Below are positions 31,501-40,600 of a stretch of 64,000 bases of DNA, one piece after another. Numbering within the stretch: position 1 is the stretch's first letter; every line of letters starts with the position of its first letter. The notes under the pieces were generated by a model. That model saw only the letters and a list, made by a program, of their open reading frames with translations. It had not been told where the DNA came from and did no database searches. Made by a program: the position numbers and the translations under genes. The stretch is from Fulvivirga marina (GTDB lineage: Bacteria; Bacteroidota; Bacteroidia; Cytophagales; Cyclobacteriaceae): assembly GCF_016775155.1 (NCBI RefSeq), contig NZ_JAEUGD010000067.1, forward strand, positions 153,961 through 217,960, in the 5' to 3' direction.

Positions 31501-34500
31501 AGCTTAAGGATTGCCAATAAGGTAACGATGAGCCATTCATCACGTTCTACCATAACTCCCAGCATATCCTGCTCCCCTATGTTGTATTCACTCTTTAAAA
31601 AGGATGCCAGTTGATTTGAAAGTACATCGAGTTCGCTGTATGAAAGTTCAGCATTTCTTGTAACAACTGCAGCTTTATCAGGCACTCGAATTGCCTGCTC
31701 TTTGAAGAGTATCGGCAAAGTTTTATCCAGCGGTAAGTCTATTCTTGAATTATTCCAGGTATAAAGCAGCTTGTTTCTTTCAGCTTCACTCAGGATAGGA
31801 ATATCCGAAATGGTAATCTCGTTATTTTGTGTAACCGCCTGAAAAATATTTTTAAAATAGGTTGCAAAGTTTGAGATAGAAGACTCCTTAAATAGTGCTG
31901 GGGCATATATAAAGTTACAACTTAGAGAATCTTCACTCTCCAGAATGGAAAGTGTCAGGTTAAAACGTGATACAATATGGGCACTTTGCTCATTAATAAA
32001 TACCTCCTCTGAAGTTGTTTCAACCTGGCCTTCTCTTCCGTCACGATAAACCAGTATGCAATCAAATAAAGGATTGTTGCGTCCAGGATCTCTCTCTAAC
32101 TGTAATGCATCTATCAAATCCTCCAAAGGGTAATCCTGATTCTCGATACAAGCCAGTGTATTTTCCGTTACCTTCCTGAAGTACTCATTAAAACTACCTC
32201 CTGCATCAATCTGGTTACGGATGGCCAATGTACGTACAAACATCCCTATGACCTTTTCCAACTCGGTATCGGGCCGGCCGGTTATAGGAGTTCCTACTAC
32301 AATATCTTTCTGATTGGAAAGGCGGCCAAGCAATAAAGTATAACAGGCCATTAGTAGGTTGAAACAGCTACCAGAACCTGCTATTGTCTTGTAAAATGGT
32401 TCTGATTTGGGTATTTCGAAAGTAAACAGTGCTCCCTCATCACCTATAGCTGAAGTCCTGTCAAAGTCAGTTGGCAGCTCCATTGAGGCAATTTCCTCAC
32501 TGAACTTATCAAGCCAGAAGGCCTTCTGTTTTTCAAGCCTGTCTTTATATTGTTCAGAGCATTGCCACTCCGCATAGTCTTTATAAGTAAGACTAAGCCC
32601 AGCAACCTCACTCCCTTTATATAATACACTCAGCTCATTGAACAATATCTCTTTGGAGACCCCATCTACCACAATATGGTGAGTATCCAGCAAAATATAC
32701 TGCGCATCGTCTGTATTTATAACTCCTGCTCTTAGCAATGGTGCCTTACTGAGATCAAAGGGTTTTACAAATTTCTCCACCGTTGCTTCCAAATCGCCCT
32801 GAAACTCCAAAGTTTCTACCGGTACAGCGTATGAATCGATAATTTCCTGGTAGATAGTGCCTTCTACATTACTGAATTGCGTTCTCAAGCTTTCCTGATG
32901 CCTTACCAATTCATTCAATGCACTTTGGAATTTATCAATATCTATGCTTTCCGTCGCTCTTAAAATGAACGTTTCGTTATACGCAATACTCTGTGGATTG
33001 AAGGATTGCAGGAAGTAAAGTCTCAACTGTTCAGACGAAGTATGGTACAACAGTTTTTCTTCACTCTTTTCAATCAGCCCTGTGCGATTATCATTCACTG
33101 ACAATGTCTTTAAACTCTCAGCTAATTCTTTAATCGTAGGATTCCTGTAAATGTCGCTAATTGATAATGAAACTCCCAAGTGCTTGTTGATACGGGCAAC
33201 CAGTGACATTGCTTTTAAAGAATCTCCACCCAATTCAAAAAAGTCATCTTTCACAGAAACCTGTTTTCCAAAAAAAGCTTCATAAACTTCGGTAAGGGCC
33301 TCTACCGGGTTATGCTCTTTAGACAACGTTTTTACTTCCTCTCCACTTGCAGTCTCTCTGGTTTTCAAATATTGCTCTCTGCTATTTTCGAGGGCTTTGC
33401 CAATATCCCCTTTGTAAATGGTAAAAGCAGTGTATGGTTGCGCTATACAATGGTAAAAAACGGCAACCCCTTCCTGTGGACTTATACCATGAACTATCTG
33501 GGCATTTATATCTTCTGAATCTGTCGTATCTAATGTTTTACTATTCACCTTGTACGACATCCCTACATCAAACCAGTCACACCAGTTAATTGCAAGTGCT
33601 TTAACTCCGTATTTTTCACGGAGGTATGGAGCATAGTGTTCTACAAATTCATTTGAGGCATTATAGGCTACCTGACCAAATTTAATATGGTACAGGACAT
33701 TACCAATTGATGAGAACAATACAACCAGATTAATTTTGCTAATATCAAGGTATTGCTCAAATAACAACAGACCATGTACTTTGGATTGCAATGGCAAGAT
33801 CATATCTTCCATATCTCTATTCCTGATAATACCTCCATGATCCACCTCTCCTGCAGCCCAAATAAGACCGTCCAAGTCAGAATAGTCCTCCATCAGCCAT
33901 CTACAAAACTGCTTCACGGCTTCTTCATCTGACACATCCAGTTGATAAAGCGTAACCGTTGCTCCAAATGACTCCATTTCCTGAAGTTCCTTTATTTTGG
34001 TTTTCAGGTCATCATCGTCAGAAGAGGCCAATACCTGATCCCATTGCTCCCTCTCCGGGAAGGGGGATCGATGGGTAAGTATTAGATTAGCCTGATGGTT
34101 CATGGCCAGGCTCCTTGAAACAGAAAGGCCCATACCTCCAAAGCCTCCAATTACCAAATAAGCCCCTCCTTTACGAATCGGTGTTTCTCCTGCTGAGACC
34201 TCCGATGCGGGTATAGACTCCAAAAATGGCTTCCACTGCTGCATCCAGCGGTATGCTGTAAGTGGAGATGAACCAAAATCTTCAGCCTGTAACTGTTTGA
34301 TCGATGGGTCGCAATAAAGTAAAGCTTCTTCTTTTGATGAAAATGGATATGGCAAATCCACAACCTCTACCAAAAGATTCGGAAGTTCCGAAGGAGCAAT
34401 CTTTGCTACAGATAGCAACATAGCCTTTAAAGGGTCTATAGTCTCACCAGGAACTATGCGTGCAATGTGGTTTGTAAAAACCGTCAGTTTGACTTCTTCT

Positions 34501-37500
34501 CGGATAGTTGAATGGGCTAGCGATTTAACTATCATCGCAAGTCCAACATACCCTGTGGACAGTTCACGATGAATCCCTTCATATTCAACTATAGGTGCCT
34601 TTCCTTTTAATGAGGCATGATACAGTATATGGTGCGGAGTTCCATAGGTCTCTTGTACTGACTTCCATAGGGTACTTAGCATATCCGTATCAGAATAGTT
34701 AATGGTATAGCTTTCTGCACCCTGCTTAATAAATGAGTCTCCATAACTCACAGTAACTACCTGATGGCCTTGCTCCCTTAAATTATTTATGATAAGCTCA
34801 CTATAGGTCTCTTCTCCACAAAACACCAAGTAATTAGACTTCTGCTGGCTAACTCCTACCTGAGAAAATTCCATATTCCGGGCTTGCTTCCAATTGGTGT
34901 GGTACAGGTACTCTGTCGTATCATTGGTTTCCTCAGCTACCAGCCCTGCAAAGCTGTTGCTCAGGAGCAATTCCAGGTTAAAGTTGGTGGTAAATATGTT
35001 TTTTTCAAATGCATAAGTGGGTAACGCCAATCGCCTTCTTTTACCTTCTTCACTGAAAAACATCTGCCAGTCCACCGAAACACCATACTCCCAGAATTTC
35101 CCAACACGTTCCAGCAAATACCTCTGATCATTAACCTCCTGCTTTCTGTGTTTTACCAAGCTGATAGCTTTGTGCTGTTCCGCTTCTTCAAAAATTGCCT
35201 CAGCATAGTTAGCCAGTGTTCTCCCAGGCCCAACCTCAATAAATATGCTTTCCCTCATTTGCCTCAGCGTCCGCATTCCTTTTTCAAACTGTACAGTTGA
35301 TCTCAGGTGCGAACTCCAATATTTAGGATCATTGCTCATTTCGGGAGTTATCAACTCACCGGTCACATTAGATACAAACGGAATTGATGGAAGGCCGAAG
35401 TTTACATTGTTAAACTCTGATTCGAATACGTCTAAAACTTCATCCATCAAAGATGAATGGAAAGCCTTGGAAGTCTTCACCCGCTTTGTTTCAAACCCCA
35501 GAGCAATAAAATGTTGATTTATAGCATCAATTTCTTTGGCGTTCCCTGCCAAAACGAATGAATTAGTAGTATTGATTACGGCTATTTCAACTCCTGAGAA
35601 TGCGTGTATTTCTTGTTTCAAAAGCTCCTCATGAATACCTTCTACACTCAACATGCCACCATCAGCACATTGGCTCATCAAATAACCGCGTTTCACTACC
35701 AACCGAATGGCATCCTCAAGTTTAAAAACACCGGAAATGCAAGCCGCCACATATTCTCCAATACTGTGGCCTATCATATAATCAGGTTTTATGCCCCATG
35801 ACATTATGAGCTTCGCCAGGGCATACTCCACACTGAACAAAATAGGTTGTGTGTATTGTGTCTGATGAATTTTCTCTTCCGGATCATCAGAAAATAAAAT
35901 ATTCTCAAAGTTCAGGCCCGCAATGGACTCTGCCACTTTCAGGCAGGAATTAAGTGTATGTCTAAACACGGGTTCAGATACATATAAGCCTTTACACATA
36001 CTAAAATACTGTGCCCCTTGTCCCGAGAACATAAATACAGTGTGACGCAACGTGTCTCCTGCAATGTTATATGTTTTTTGATCTTCAGCATCCCGGAGTT
36101 GTTTCACTGCTTCATCAACACCTTCCACCACAAAGGTTTTACGTAACTTCATGGCTTTTCTTCCTGTTAGCAGGGTATAACTCACATCAGCTAGGTTGAT
36201 CCCGGAGGTATTCTTAAGTTTATCGGCCAAACGGTCGCAATTGCTCTTTAAAGAATTGTCTGTCTCGGCCGAAACAGGTAGTAAGTAATATGGCCTTCTT
36301 CCTGCCGGGCTTGCCCCCACAGCAGGTGCTTCTTCCAACACAATATGTGCGTTGGTTCCCCCAATACCAAAAGAGCTAACGCCAGCTCTGAGTACTCCAG
36401 CTGATGGTTTCCAATCCTGTAATGTATTGTTGACATGAAAGCCGGCAGACTCCATATCAATTAAGGGATTGGGTTCTTTAAAATGTAATGTGGGCGGTAG
36501 CTGCCTATTTTTAATGCATAAAACGGCCTTTATGAGCCCTGCGACTCCTGCTGCCGAATCCAAATGCCCAATATTGGACTTCAATGCACCCAGTACCAAC
36601 GGATTGTTCTTTCGTGCACCAAAGGCATAGGATAATGCCTGTACTTCTACAGGATCTCCCAACTCTGTCGCCGTACCGTGGGTTTCAATATAACTGATGC
36701 TTTGTGAGTCTACTCTAGCCAAACGCTGAGCTCGTAAAATAGCATCCGCCTGACCTTTTACGCTGGGGGCCGTAAACCCTACTTTATTGTCTCCATCATT
36801 ATTGATAGCAGACCCTTTTATGATCGCATAGATATTATCATTGTCCTCAATGGCTTGTTTTAGTTTCTTTAGCACAACAACTCCTACCCCTTCGCCTCCT
36901 ACTGTTCCATTGGCATCTTTATCAAATGGACGGCACTTACCATCTGCAGAATGGATCATTCCTTTCTGATACCGGTATCCTTTATGTGAATAGTGTTTAA
37001 TATTAACGCCACCCGCCATAGCCATATCACATTCTCCCAAAAGCAGGCTACTGCACGCTTCATGAACAGCCACAAGGGATGAAGAACAAGCTGTCTGAAT
37101 AAAGACAGCAGGACCCTTTAGATTTAAATTATATGCAATTCTTGAACTTAAAAATGTGATATCCCGCAAATGTGAGCTGGTAAAACCATCAATCAACCCC
37201 TCTCTATTCTTCACTTCGGCGTTCAATATCCACGGGGTGTTGACAGAACCCGTTGAGAACACTCCCACTTTTTTATTCATCCTTCCGATATCACCATAGC
37301 CACTATCCTCTATCGCTTCCCAACTACACTCATGAAAGGCTCTGATTTGTGGATCCATAAGCTCGGCTTCATCTGGCAAGTACCCAAAAAATGCAGCATC
37401 AAAACTGGCTTTGTTTTCCAGGTATGCATTAGCTTTCACATAATCAGGTCGAGCCATCTCTTCCCTACTCACGCCTTCCTGAAGAAGGTCCTTATCATCA

Positions 37501-37625
37501 AGCTCCTTTATACCACTAACTCCGGATTTTAAATTTTCCCAAAATGTGGTAATATTTTCCGCCCCGGGAAACCTCCCGCTTATACCTATTATTGCGATTT
37601 CCAGGCCTGTATATTTTTCACTCAT
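25509..37625 (-). CDS. hybrid PKS-NRPS, KS-AT-KR-ACP-C-A-PCP-E-C-A-PCP
   Basis: The 4038 residues start with a ketosynthase (8-430; active Cys in TACSSS, His in HGTAT and NIGHLD). Then come an acyltransferase (525-830; GHSIGE, and KAFHS, the malonyl-type variant of HAFH), a ketoreductase with its structural half (905-1390; GGFGGMG, catalytic SS and Y-N-A-S-N), an ACP (LGGDSL, 1467) and C (1515-1945; HHIVVDG). A1 (1970-2440), PCP (IGGDSI), E (2530-2965; HHLLVDGVSW, IGWFTTFYP), C (2985-3415; HHIIMDGWC), A2 (3445-3940) and PCP (LGGHSI) complete it. No dehydratase or enoylreductase is seen, so the ketide keeps a beta-hydroxyl. Pocket codes: A1 D-V-W-S-I-G-S-V-C-(K), unassigned, perhaps aromatic, and epimerised to D; A2 DVWHISYIDK, Ser-like. 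Its ATG lies two bases after the upstream stop codon. Confidence 0.96.
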   Translation of the reverse strand: MSEKYTGLEIAIIGISGRFPGAENITTFWENLKSGVSGIKELDDKDLLQEGVSREEMARPDYVKANAYLENKASFDAAFFGYLPDEAELMDPQIRAFHECSWEAIEDSGYGDIGRMNKKVGVFSTGSVNTPWILNAEVKNREGLIDGFTSSHLRDITFLSSRIAYNLNLKGPAVFIQTACSSSLVAVHEACSSLLLGECDMAMAGGVNIKHYSHKGYRYQKGMIHSADGKCRPFDKDANGTVGGEGVGVVVLKKLKQAIEDNDNIYAIIKGSAINNDGDNKVGFTAPSVKGQADAILRAQRLARVDSQSISYIETHGTATELGDPVEVQALSYAFGARKNNPLVLGALKSNIGHLDSAAGVAGLIKAVLCIKNRQLPPTLHFKEPNPLIDMESAGFHVNNTLQDWKPSAGVLRAGVSSFGIGGTNAHIVLEEAPAVGASPAGRRPYYLLPVSAETDNSLKSNCDRLADKLKNTSGINLADVSYTLLTGRKAMKLRKTFVVEGVDEAVKQLRDAEDQKTYNIAGDTLRHTVFMFSGQGAQYFSMCKGLYVSEPVFRHTLNSCLKVAESIAGLNFENILFSDDPEEKIHQTQYTQPILFSVEYALAKLIMSWGIKPDYMIGHSIGEYVAACISGVFKLEDAIRLVVKRGYLMSQCADGGMLSVEGIHEELLKQEIHAFSGVEIAVINTTNSFVLAGNAKEIDAINQHFIALGFETKRVKTSKAFHSSLMDEVLDVFESEFNNVNFGLPSIPFVSNVTGELITPEMSNDPKYWSSHLRSTVQFEKGMRTLRQMRESIFIEVGPGRTLANYAEAIFEEAEQHKAISLVKHRKQEVNDQRYLLERVGKFWEYGVSVDWQMFFSEEGKRRRLALPTYAFEKNIFTTNFNLELLLSNSFAGLVAEETNDTTEYLYHTNWKQARNMEFSQVGVSQQKSNYLVFCGEETYSELIINNLREQGHQVVTVSYGDSFIKQGAESYTINYSDTDMLSTLWKSVQETYGTPHHILYHASLKGKAPIVEYEGIHRELSTGYVGLAMIVKSLAHSTIREEVKLTVFTNHIARIVPGETIDPLKAMLLSVAKIAPSELPNLLVEVVDLPYPFSSKEEALLYCDPSIKQLQAEDFGSSPLTAYRWMQQWKPFLESIPASEVSAGETPIRKGGAYLVIGGFGGMGLSVSRSLAMNHQANLILTHRSPFPEREQWDQVLASSDDDDLKTKIKELQEMESFGATVTLYQLDVSDEEAVKQFCRWLMEDYSDLDGLIWAAGEVDHGGIIRNRDMEDMILPLQSKVHGLLLFEQYLDISKINLVVLFSSIGNVLYHIKFGQVAYNASNEFVEHYAPYLREKYGVKALAINWCDWFDVGMSYKVNSKTLDTTDSEDINAQIVHGISPQEGVAVFYHCIAQPYTAFTIYKGDIGKALENSREQYLKTRETASGEEVKTLSKEHNPVEALTEVYEAFFGKQVSVKDDFFELGGDSLKAMSLVARINKHLGVSLSISDIYRNPTIKELAESLKTLSVNDNRTGLIEKSEEKLLYHTSSEQLRLYFLQSFNPQSIAYNETFILRATESIDIDKFQSALNELVRHQESLRTQFSNVEGTIYQEIIDSYAVPVETLEFQGDLEATVEKFVKPFDLSKAPLLRAGVINTDDAQYILLDTHHIVVDGVSKEILFNELSVLYKGSEVAGLSLTYKDYAEWQCSEQYKDRLEKQKAFWLDKFSEEIASMELPTDFDRTSAIGDEGALFTFEIPKSEPFYKTIAGSGSCFNLLMACYTLLLGRLSNQKDIVVGTPITGRPDTELEKVIGMFVRTLAIRNQIDAGGSFNEYFRKVTENTLACIENQDYPLEDLIDALQLERDPGRNNPLFDCILVYRDGREGQVETTSEEVFINEQSAHIVSRFNLTLSILESEDSLSCNFIYAPALFKESSISNFATYFKNIFQAVTQNNEITISDIPILSEAERNKLLYTWNNSRIDLPLDKTLPILFKEQAIRVPDKAAVVTRNAELSYSELDVLSNQLASFLKSEYNIGEQDMLGVMVERDEWLIVTLLAILKLGATYIPIDPDFPEERILYIKQDSACSLLIDYNVLETFRAKAPEISKDFNAPVFSSSTLAYIIYTSGSTGQPKGVMIEHRSIINTVCSQIADGVIKETDQSLQFANQSFDVSMWDIFNTLLCGATLHMVSDAEKKDVASFTNFLKEHKVTIASLPPAYVKMLDLSEIQSLKTLITGGEEAPYEEAVEFSKRGRYYNSYGPTEASVCASMYTGDIPRIVPIGKPVGNMKLYVLSDDFQLQPPGVVGELCISGPGLSRGYLNKKEITASSFVPNPFEPGERMYRTGDLAIRLSDGNIIFKGRKDTQVKVRGYRIELEEIENILQQQEGVQQVVVEVVNKNLAAFYTSDSEQDMASALHNTAQEKLPAYMVPDNYIRLEHIPITVNGKIDRAELKTHKIEQQVPFEEAVTPEEQLLVSVWKEVLQKQKIGIRDNFFMIGGDSIKSIQISSKLRQQGYEVGIKDIFTYQTIAELARHIARSEAQEEQDDVVGEIPLSPIQAWFFSSAYANKEHFNQSVMLEFPEGTKAEMLDELFRVLVKRHDILKVQFNTEGQPPKQYIASDANTPKIQEYDLRAEDEPQKKIQEIIQQTQSSLQFGEGLLFRTVLFRLTTGSHLFFTLHHLLVDGVSWRILFNDLETLIHQYEAGEELNLPSKTASFQAWVHRLQEYMGKSMYRDGISYWKKFLEDHEGANQNFGFASGKNLFGSRMTTTRKMDVRATEILLTEANKPFNTRINDLLLTALKLAFQEVFNTDSLTVDLENHGRSPVIDCNVQDTIGWFTTFYPVILEGKEENLAESIQRTKESLRAVPNEGIDYLLGRYIEGSLKQASVSSVSFNYLGQFDTVNQTNHFRILPQTDSFDTDAHSRRFYDLDISAIVVDGCLEFTLISDSTSLGEDTAIHFLRSFSNWLESISAYCTERKDRTLSPSDLVYNKLDQETLRKLEADFEPEDVYPLTPLQKGIHFHWVMEPDVNSYFQQTTCRIHGALDMAILEESFELIMKRHPVLRSIFLEDMVSDPVQVVLAKGELPVTYYDLRDICATGDKTVLLEEYRKKDANNKFRLDQGALFRISVFHTGESEYQILWSHHHIIMDGWCMGLIVNEFLDIYKASIHKYELNLPAAPAYDSYLQWLGDRDTAKSLNFWSEYLSGLESNTEIPGKIEDSDNEQVGHHPKQNIHFTLDEEKTAQLRQVCGQTGVTESNFIQTLWGISLGLLQNTNDLAFGAVVSGRPSEVPGVEQMVGLFINTIPVRVSYDESDTFSDVIRRNQQFFIQSTDHHYVQLAEIQTRVGNGFQLDHLVVFENYPFQTSVHSDDQTGFELKDPAVYEETNYDFALTVLPADALEFKFTYDTSKFTNESLETLRDHFLRVLMLSIDRPSQKISEVNLLDEIELQHVLELSRGFEVEYDLDKSVIARFEEHAAHTPNAVALRFEGEELTYRALNEQANLLANVLLAAGGKGAKVPVCVDRSFDLIVSILAILKSGAVYVPLDETFPDSRINVILQEIDASVALVSKTNNERFAKFGNLTVIDPDRNNLDSESDKNPGFDVDADSVAYIIYTSGSTGKPKGVMNTHRGIMNRLLWMQDDLNIQKGSVFIQKTPVVFDVSVWELLLPLITGSTMTIARPQGHKDQEYLYELIKKNHVSVIHFVPSMLSVFLSGIKEEQAKHFTTLQDVICSGEALKSSTVNQFKALFPHINLRNYYGPTEAAIDVTALNLRDYEGKVVSIGKPVANTDIYIVDVYGRLLPQGSIGELCIGGVQVAEGYLNRPQLNTEKFVENRFGRPGKLYRTGDLARWMPSGNLEYLGRIDDQVKLRGYRIELGEISNVLDNYESIRESVVLLRQRGKEQYLVAYYVSDQAHETTLLKSHLKGFLPDYMIPEFYVHMEALPLTRNGKLNKRELPEFTILTKDYVAPEDEIEEKLVVLWSSLLELPKENISVTMDFFELGGHSIKLMTLRSSLKREFGVEIPLKYLFKGLTVRNLRSYLSAFQKVADSETKEVISI

Positions 37626-37627
37626 AA

Positions 37628-40600
37628 TTATAGTCTGCTTAAAAGGTCCATGGTTTCGGTAATCTGATCCAGATCGTTATTATCAGAAGTACCCTGCTCT
37701 TCTTTACCCTCACTCAAAAACTTGGAAAGGAGTGAAATAACCGGGTATGTAAATGCATCAGCCACGGTGATTTTCACATCCATTTGTAAAGCTATCTGGT
37801 CAACCATTTTTACCAGTTTCATAGAGTCTCCACCTAAGTCGAAGAAATTAGTATGGATGCCTATGCGTGATGGGTGCAGTCCCAACACATTCGCCCAGAT
37901 GTCAACCAGCTTTTGTTCCACTTCATTTTTAGCAAGGGATTTCTCATCAACTTCTTCAAAGTCTGGCGCCGGAAGTGCCTGCTTATCAATTTTGCCATTT
38001 GGAGTAAGTGGAAGCTCTTCAATGCGAACGAAATAAGAAGGAACCATATATTCAGCCATTTGTTGGGAAAGGAAATGACGGATTTCAACAACGTTGACCT
38101 TTTCTTCAGATACGTAATAGCCCACCAGGAATTTCTCCTCCTCAACTTCTTTCATTACTACTACTGCCTCCGAGATAGCCTTGTATTCTTTTATGCGACT
38201 TTCAATCTCTCCTAACTCGATACGGAATCCCCTCAATTGCACCTGAAAATCTATACGTCCGCGATACTCTATCTCACCATTGAGAAGCAAGCGTGCAAGG
38301 TCGCCCGTTTTATATAGTTTCTGCCCTGGTATAAATGGATTATCTACAAATCGTTGCCTGGTGAGGTCTTCCTTACCAAGATAGCCTTTAGTTACACCTG
38401 CTCCTCCCACGTACATTTCTCCCACCACTCCAGGTGGTTGTGGCTTCATGTTCTCATCCAGAATATACACCGACAGTGTAGGTATAGGGTGACCGATATT
38501 GCTTATATTATTTTCTATTTCGTAACTACCAATTTCCTTATAAGTTACATGTACGGTAGTCTCCGTAATGCCAAACATATTGATCAATCGTACCTCCGGG
38601 TATTTTGCTTTCCAACCCGAAAGTTTTCCGGGACTAAGGGCCTCCCCTCCGAAAATCACATATCGTAGTACCAAATCAGCAGATGCCGACTCCAGTTCTC
38701 TGATAACAATATTGTAAAAAGCACTTGGGGTTTGGTTAAGAACTGTTACCTTCTCTGTCTTTAGTAGTTTCAGGTACAATCGTGGGTCCCGAGCAGTCAT
38801 CTTAGGAATAATTACAACACTGCCTCCAAAAAACAGTGCACCGAAGATCTCCCAGATACTGAAATCAAAACAGGGACTATGAAACATGGTCCAGACATCA
38901 TCCTGATTAAAATCAAATTGGAATTCACTATTTTGAAAAAGCCTTACCACGTTGCTGTGGGTTACCATCACGCCCTTAGGCTTTCCCGTAGTTCCCGAAG
39001 TGTATATAATATAACATGTAGCCTGAGGGTCTAAAAATTCCAAAGGTCTATATACCCCTTGAGATTCAAATATTTCAACAGGAGTACAGATCTCTATGGG
39101 CAGGTTACTAAAGGCATCCGTTTGATCTGATATTACCCACTTTGCGCTGCTATCTTCCAACATATACAAAGTCCGGGACTCAGGGTAATCTATATCGAGT
39201 GGCAAATAAACTCCTCCGGCTTTCAATATGCCAAGCATAGCAACAATGTAATCAAGCGACCTATCCAGGTATACCCCAACAATCTCCCCTGTTTTGATCC
39301 CTTTGGACTGCAAATATGCAGCTACTTGCTCTGATTTGGATTGTAATACCTTATAAGACATACGCTCTCCTTCAAATACCAGAGCTGTATTTTCAGGAGT
39401 TTTTGCGACTTGCTTATCCAGGAGATCTATTACACTGTCTCCTTCCGGCCATAGGCAATTTTCATGATTCAAATGCTGTAACAACTGTGTTTCTTCAGTT
39501 TGTGTAGCCAGTGACCATGACTTGACAGGAAGTTCAGGAGTTTCCATAATAGCATCGACAATCCGGCTGAAATGAGTCAAAAGGTTATCGATCAATTGCT
39601 CTGAATATGCATCTGAATTGAAATTGGCATGAAACTGCAACTGTTCTCCCGGATTGATAACAAGTACAAGGTCATAATGCGTTTGCTCAAATACATGAAC
39701 ATCCAGGACACGTGTCACCCCTAAAGAAGATCCTATGAAATTATCAGACAACGGATAATTTTCAAATACCAGAATATGATCAAAAAGTGCTCTGCCCAGC
39801 GTGGATTGGGATTGGATCTCAAAAAGTGACAGATACTGCACATCCGTCATTTCAATTTGCTCTTCTTCCAACCTCCTTAACACAGATTTAAAAGTATCTT
39901 TTTCAAATTTACAGTAACGTATCGGCAGTGTATTTATAAAAAGGCCGATCATGCTTTCAATATCCTGTATATCCTCTGGTCTTCCTGATACAACCGAACC
40001 GAAAACCACATCGTCAAGTCCTGTATATTTCTGTAGCAAGAGTCCCCAAGCCGCTTGAATAATTCTGAAAGGTGTAGTGTTATGCTGCCTCGCAAATACA
40101 TTCAGCTGATTTGTACGTTCTTTATCAAATGCTCTTGACACGAGGGAGTACGCTGTATTATTCCCTCTTTTCGCTGTCAAAGACGTTGCTTGAGACACTC
40201 CACTGAGGTAGTTTTTCCAACGCGTCCTGGCAGTTTCCTGATCCTGGTTTTGGAGCCACTCAATATATTCAGCATATTGTTTTACTGGCTTCAACTCATA
40301 CTTTTTCCCTGCTATCAGCGTCTCATAAATATTCTTGAAGTCATTCCATAAAAGCCCCATACACCATCCATCCATGAGAATATGATGGTAGTTCCAAATC
40401 AGGTGATAGCGAGCGGCTGCGGTCTTCAACAATTGAACTCTAAAAGTGTCGCCTGTTTCCAGGTTAAAAGGACGTCGCCTTTGCTCTTGTCGGCTTGTTT
40501 CCAGAAAAGTGTCTTCTCCCGACTCATCTGCCTGATTTGTTACGTCCTTAAATTCAAAGGTCAATAGTTTTGACTTTAGCAATACCTGTAAAGGCTGGTC

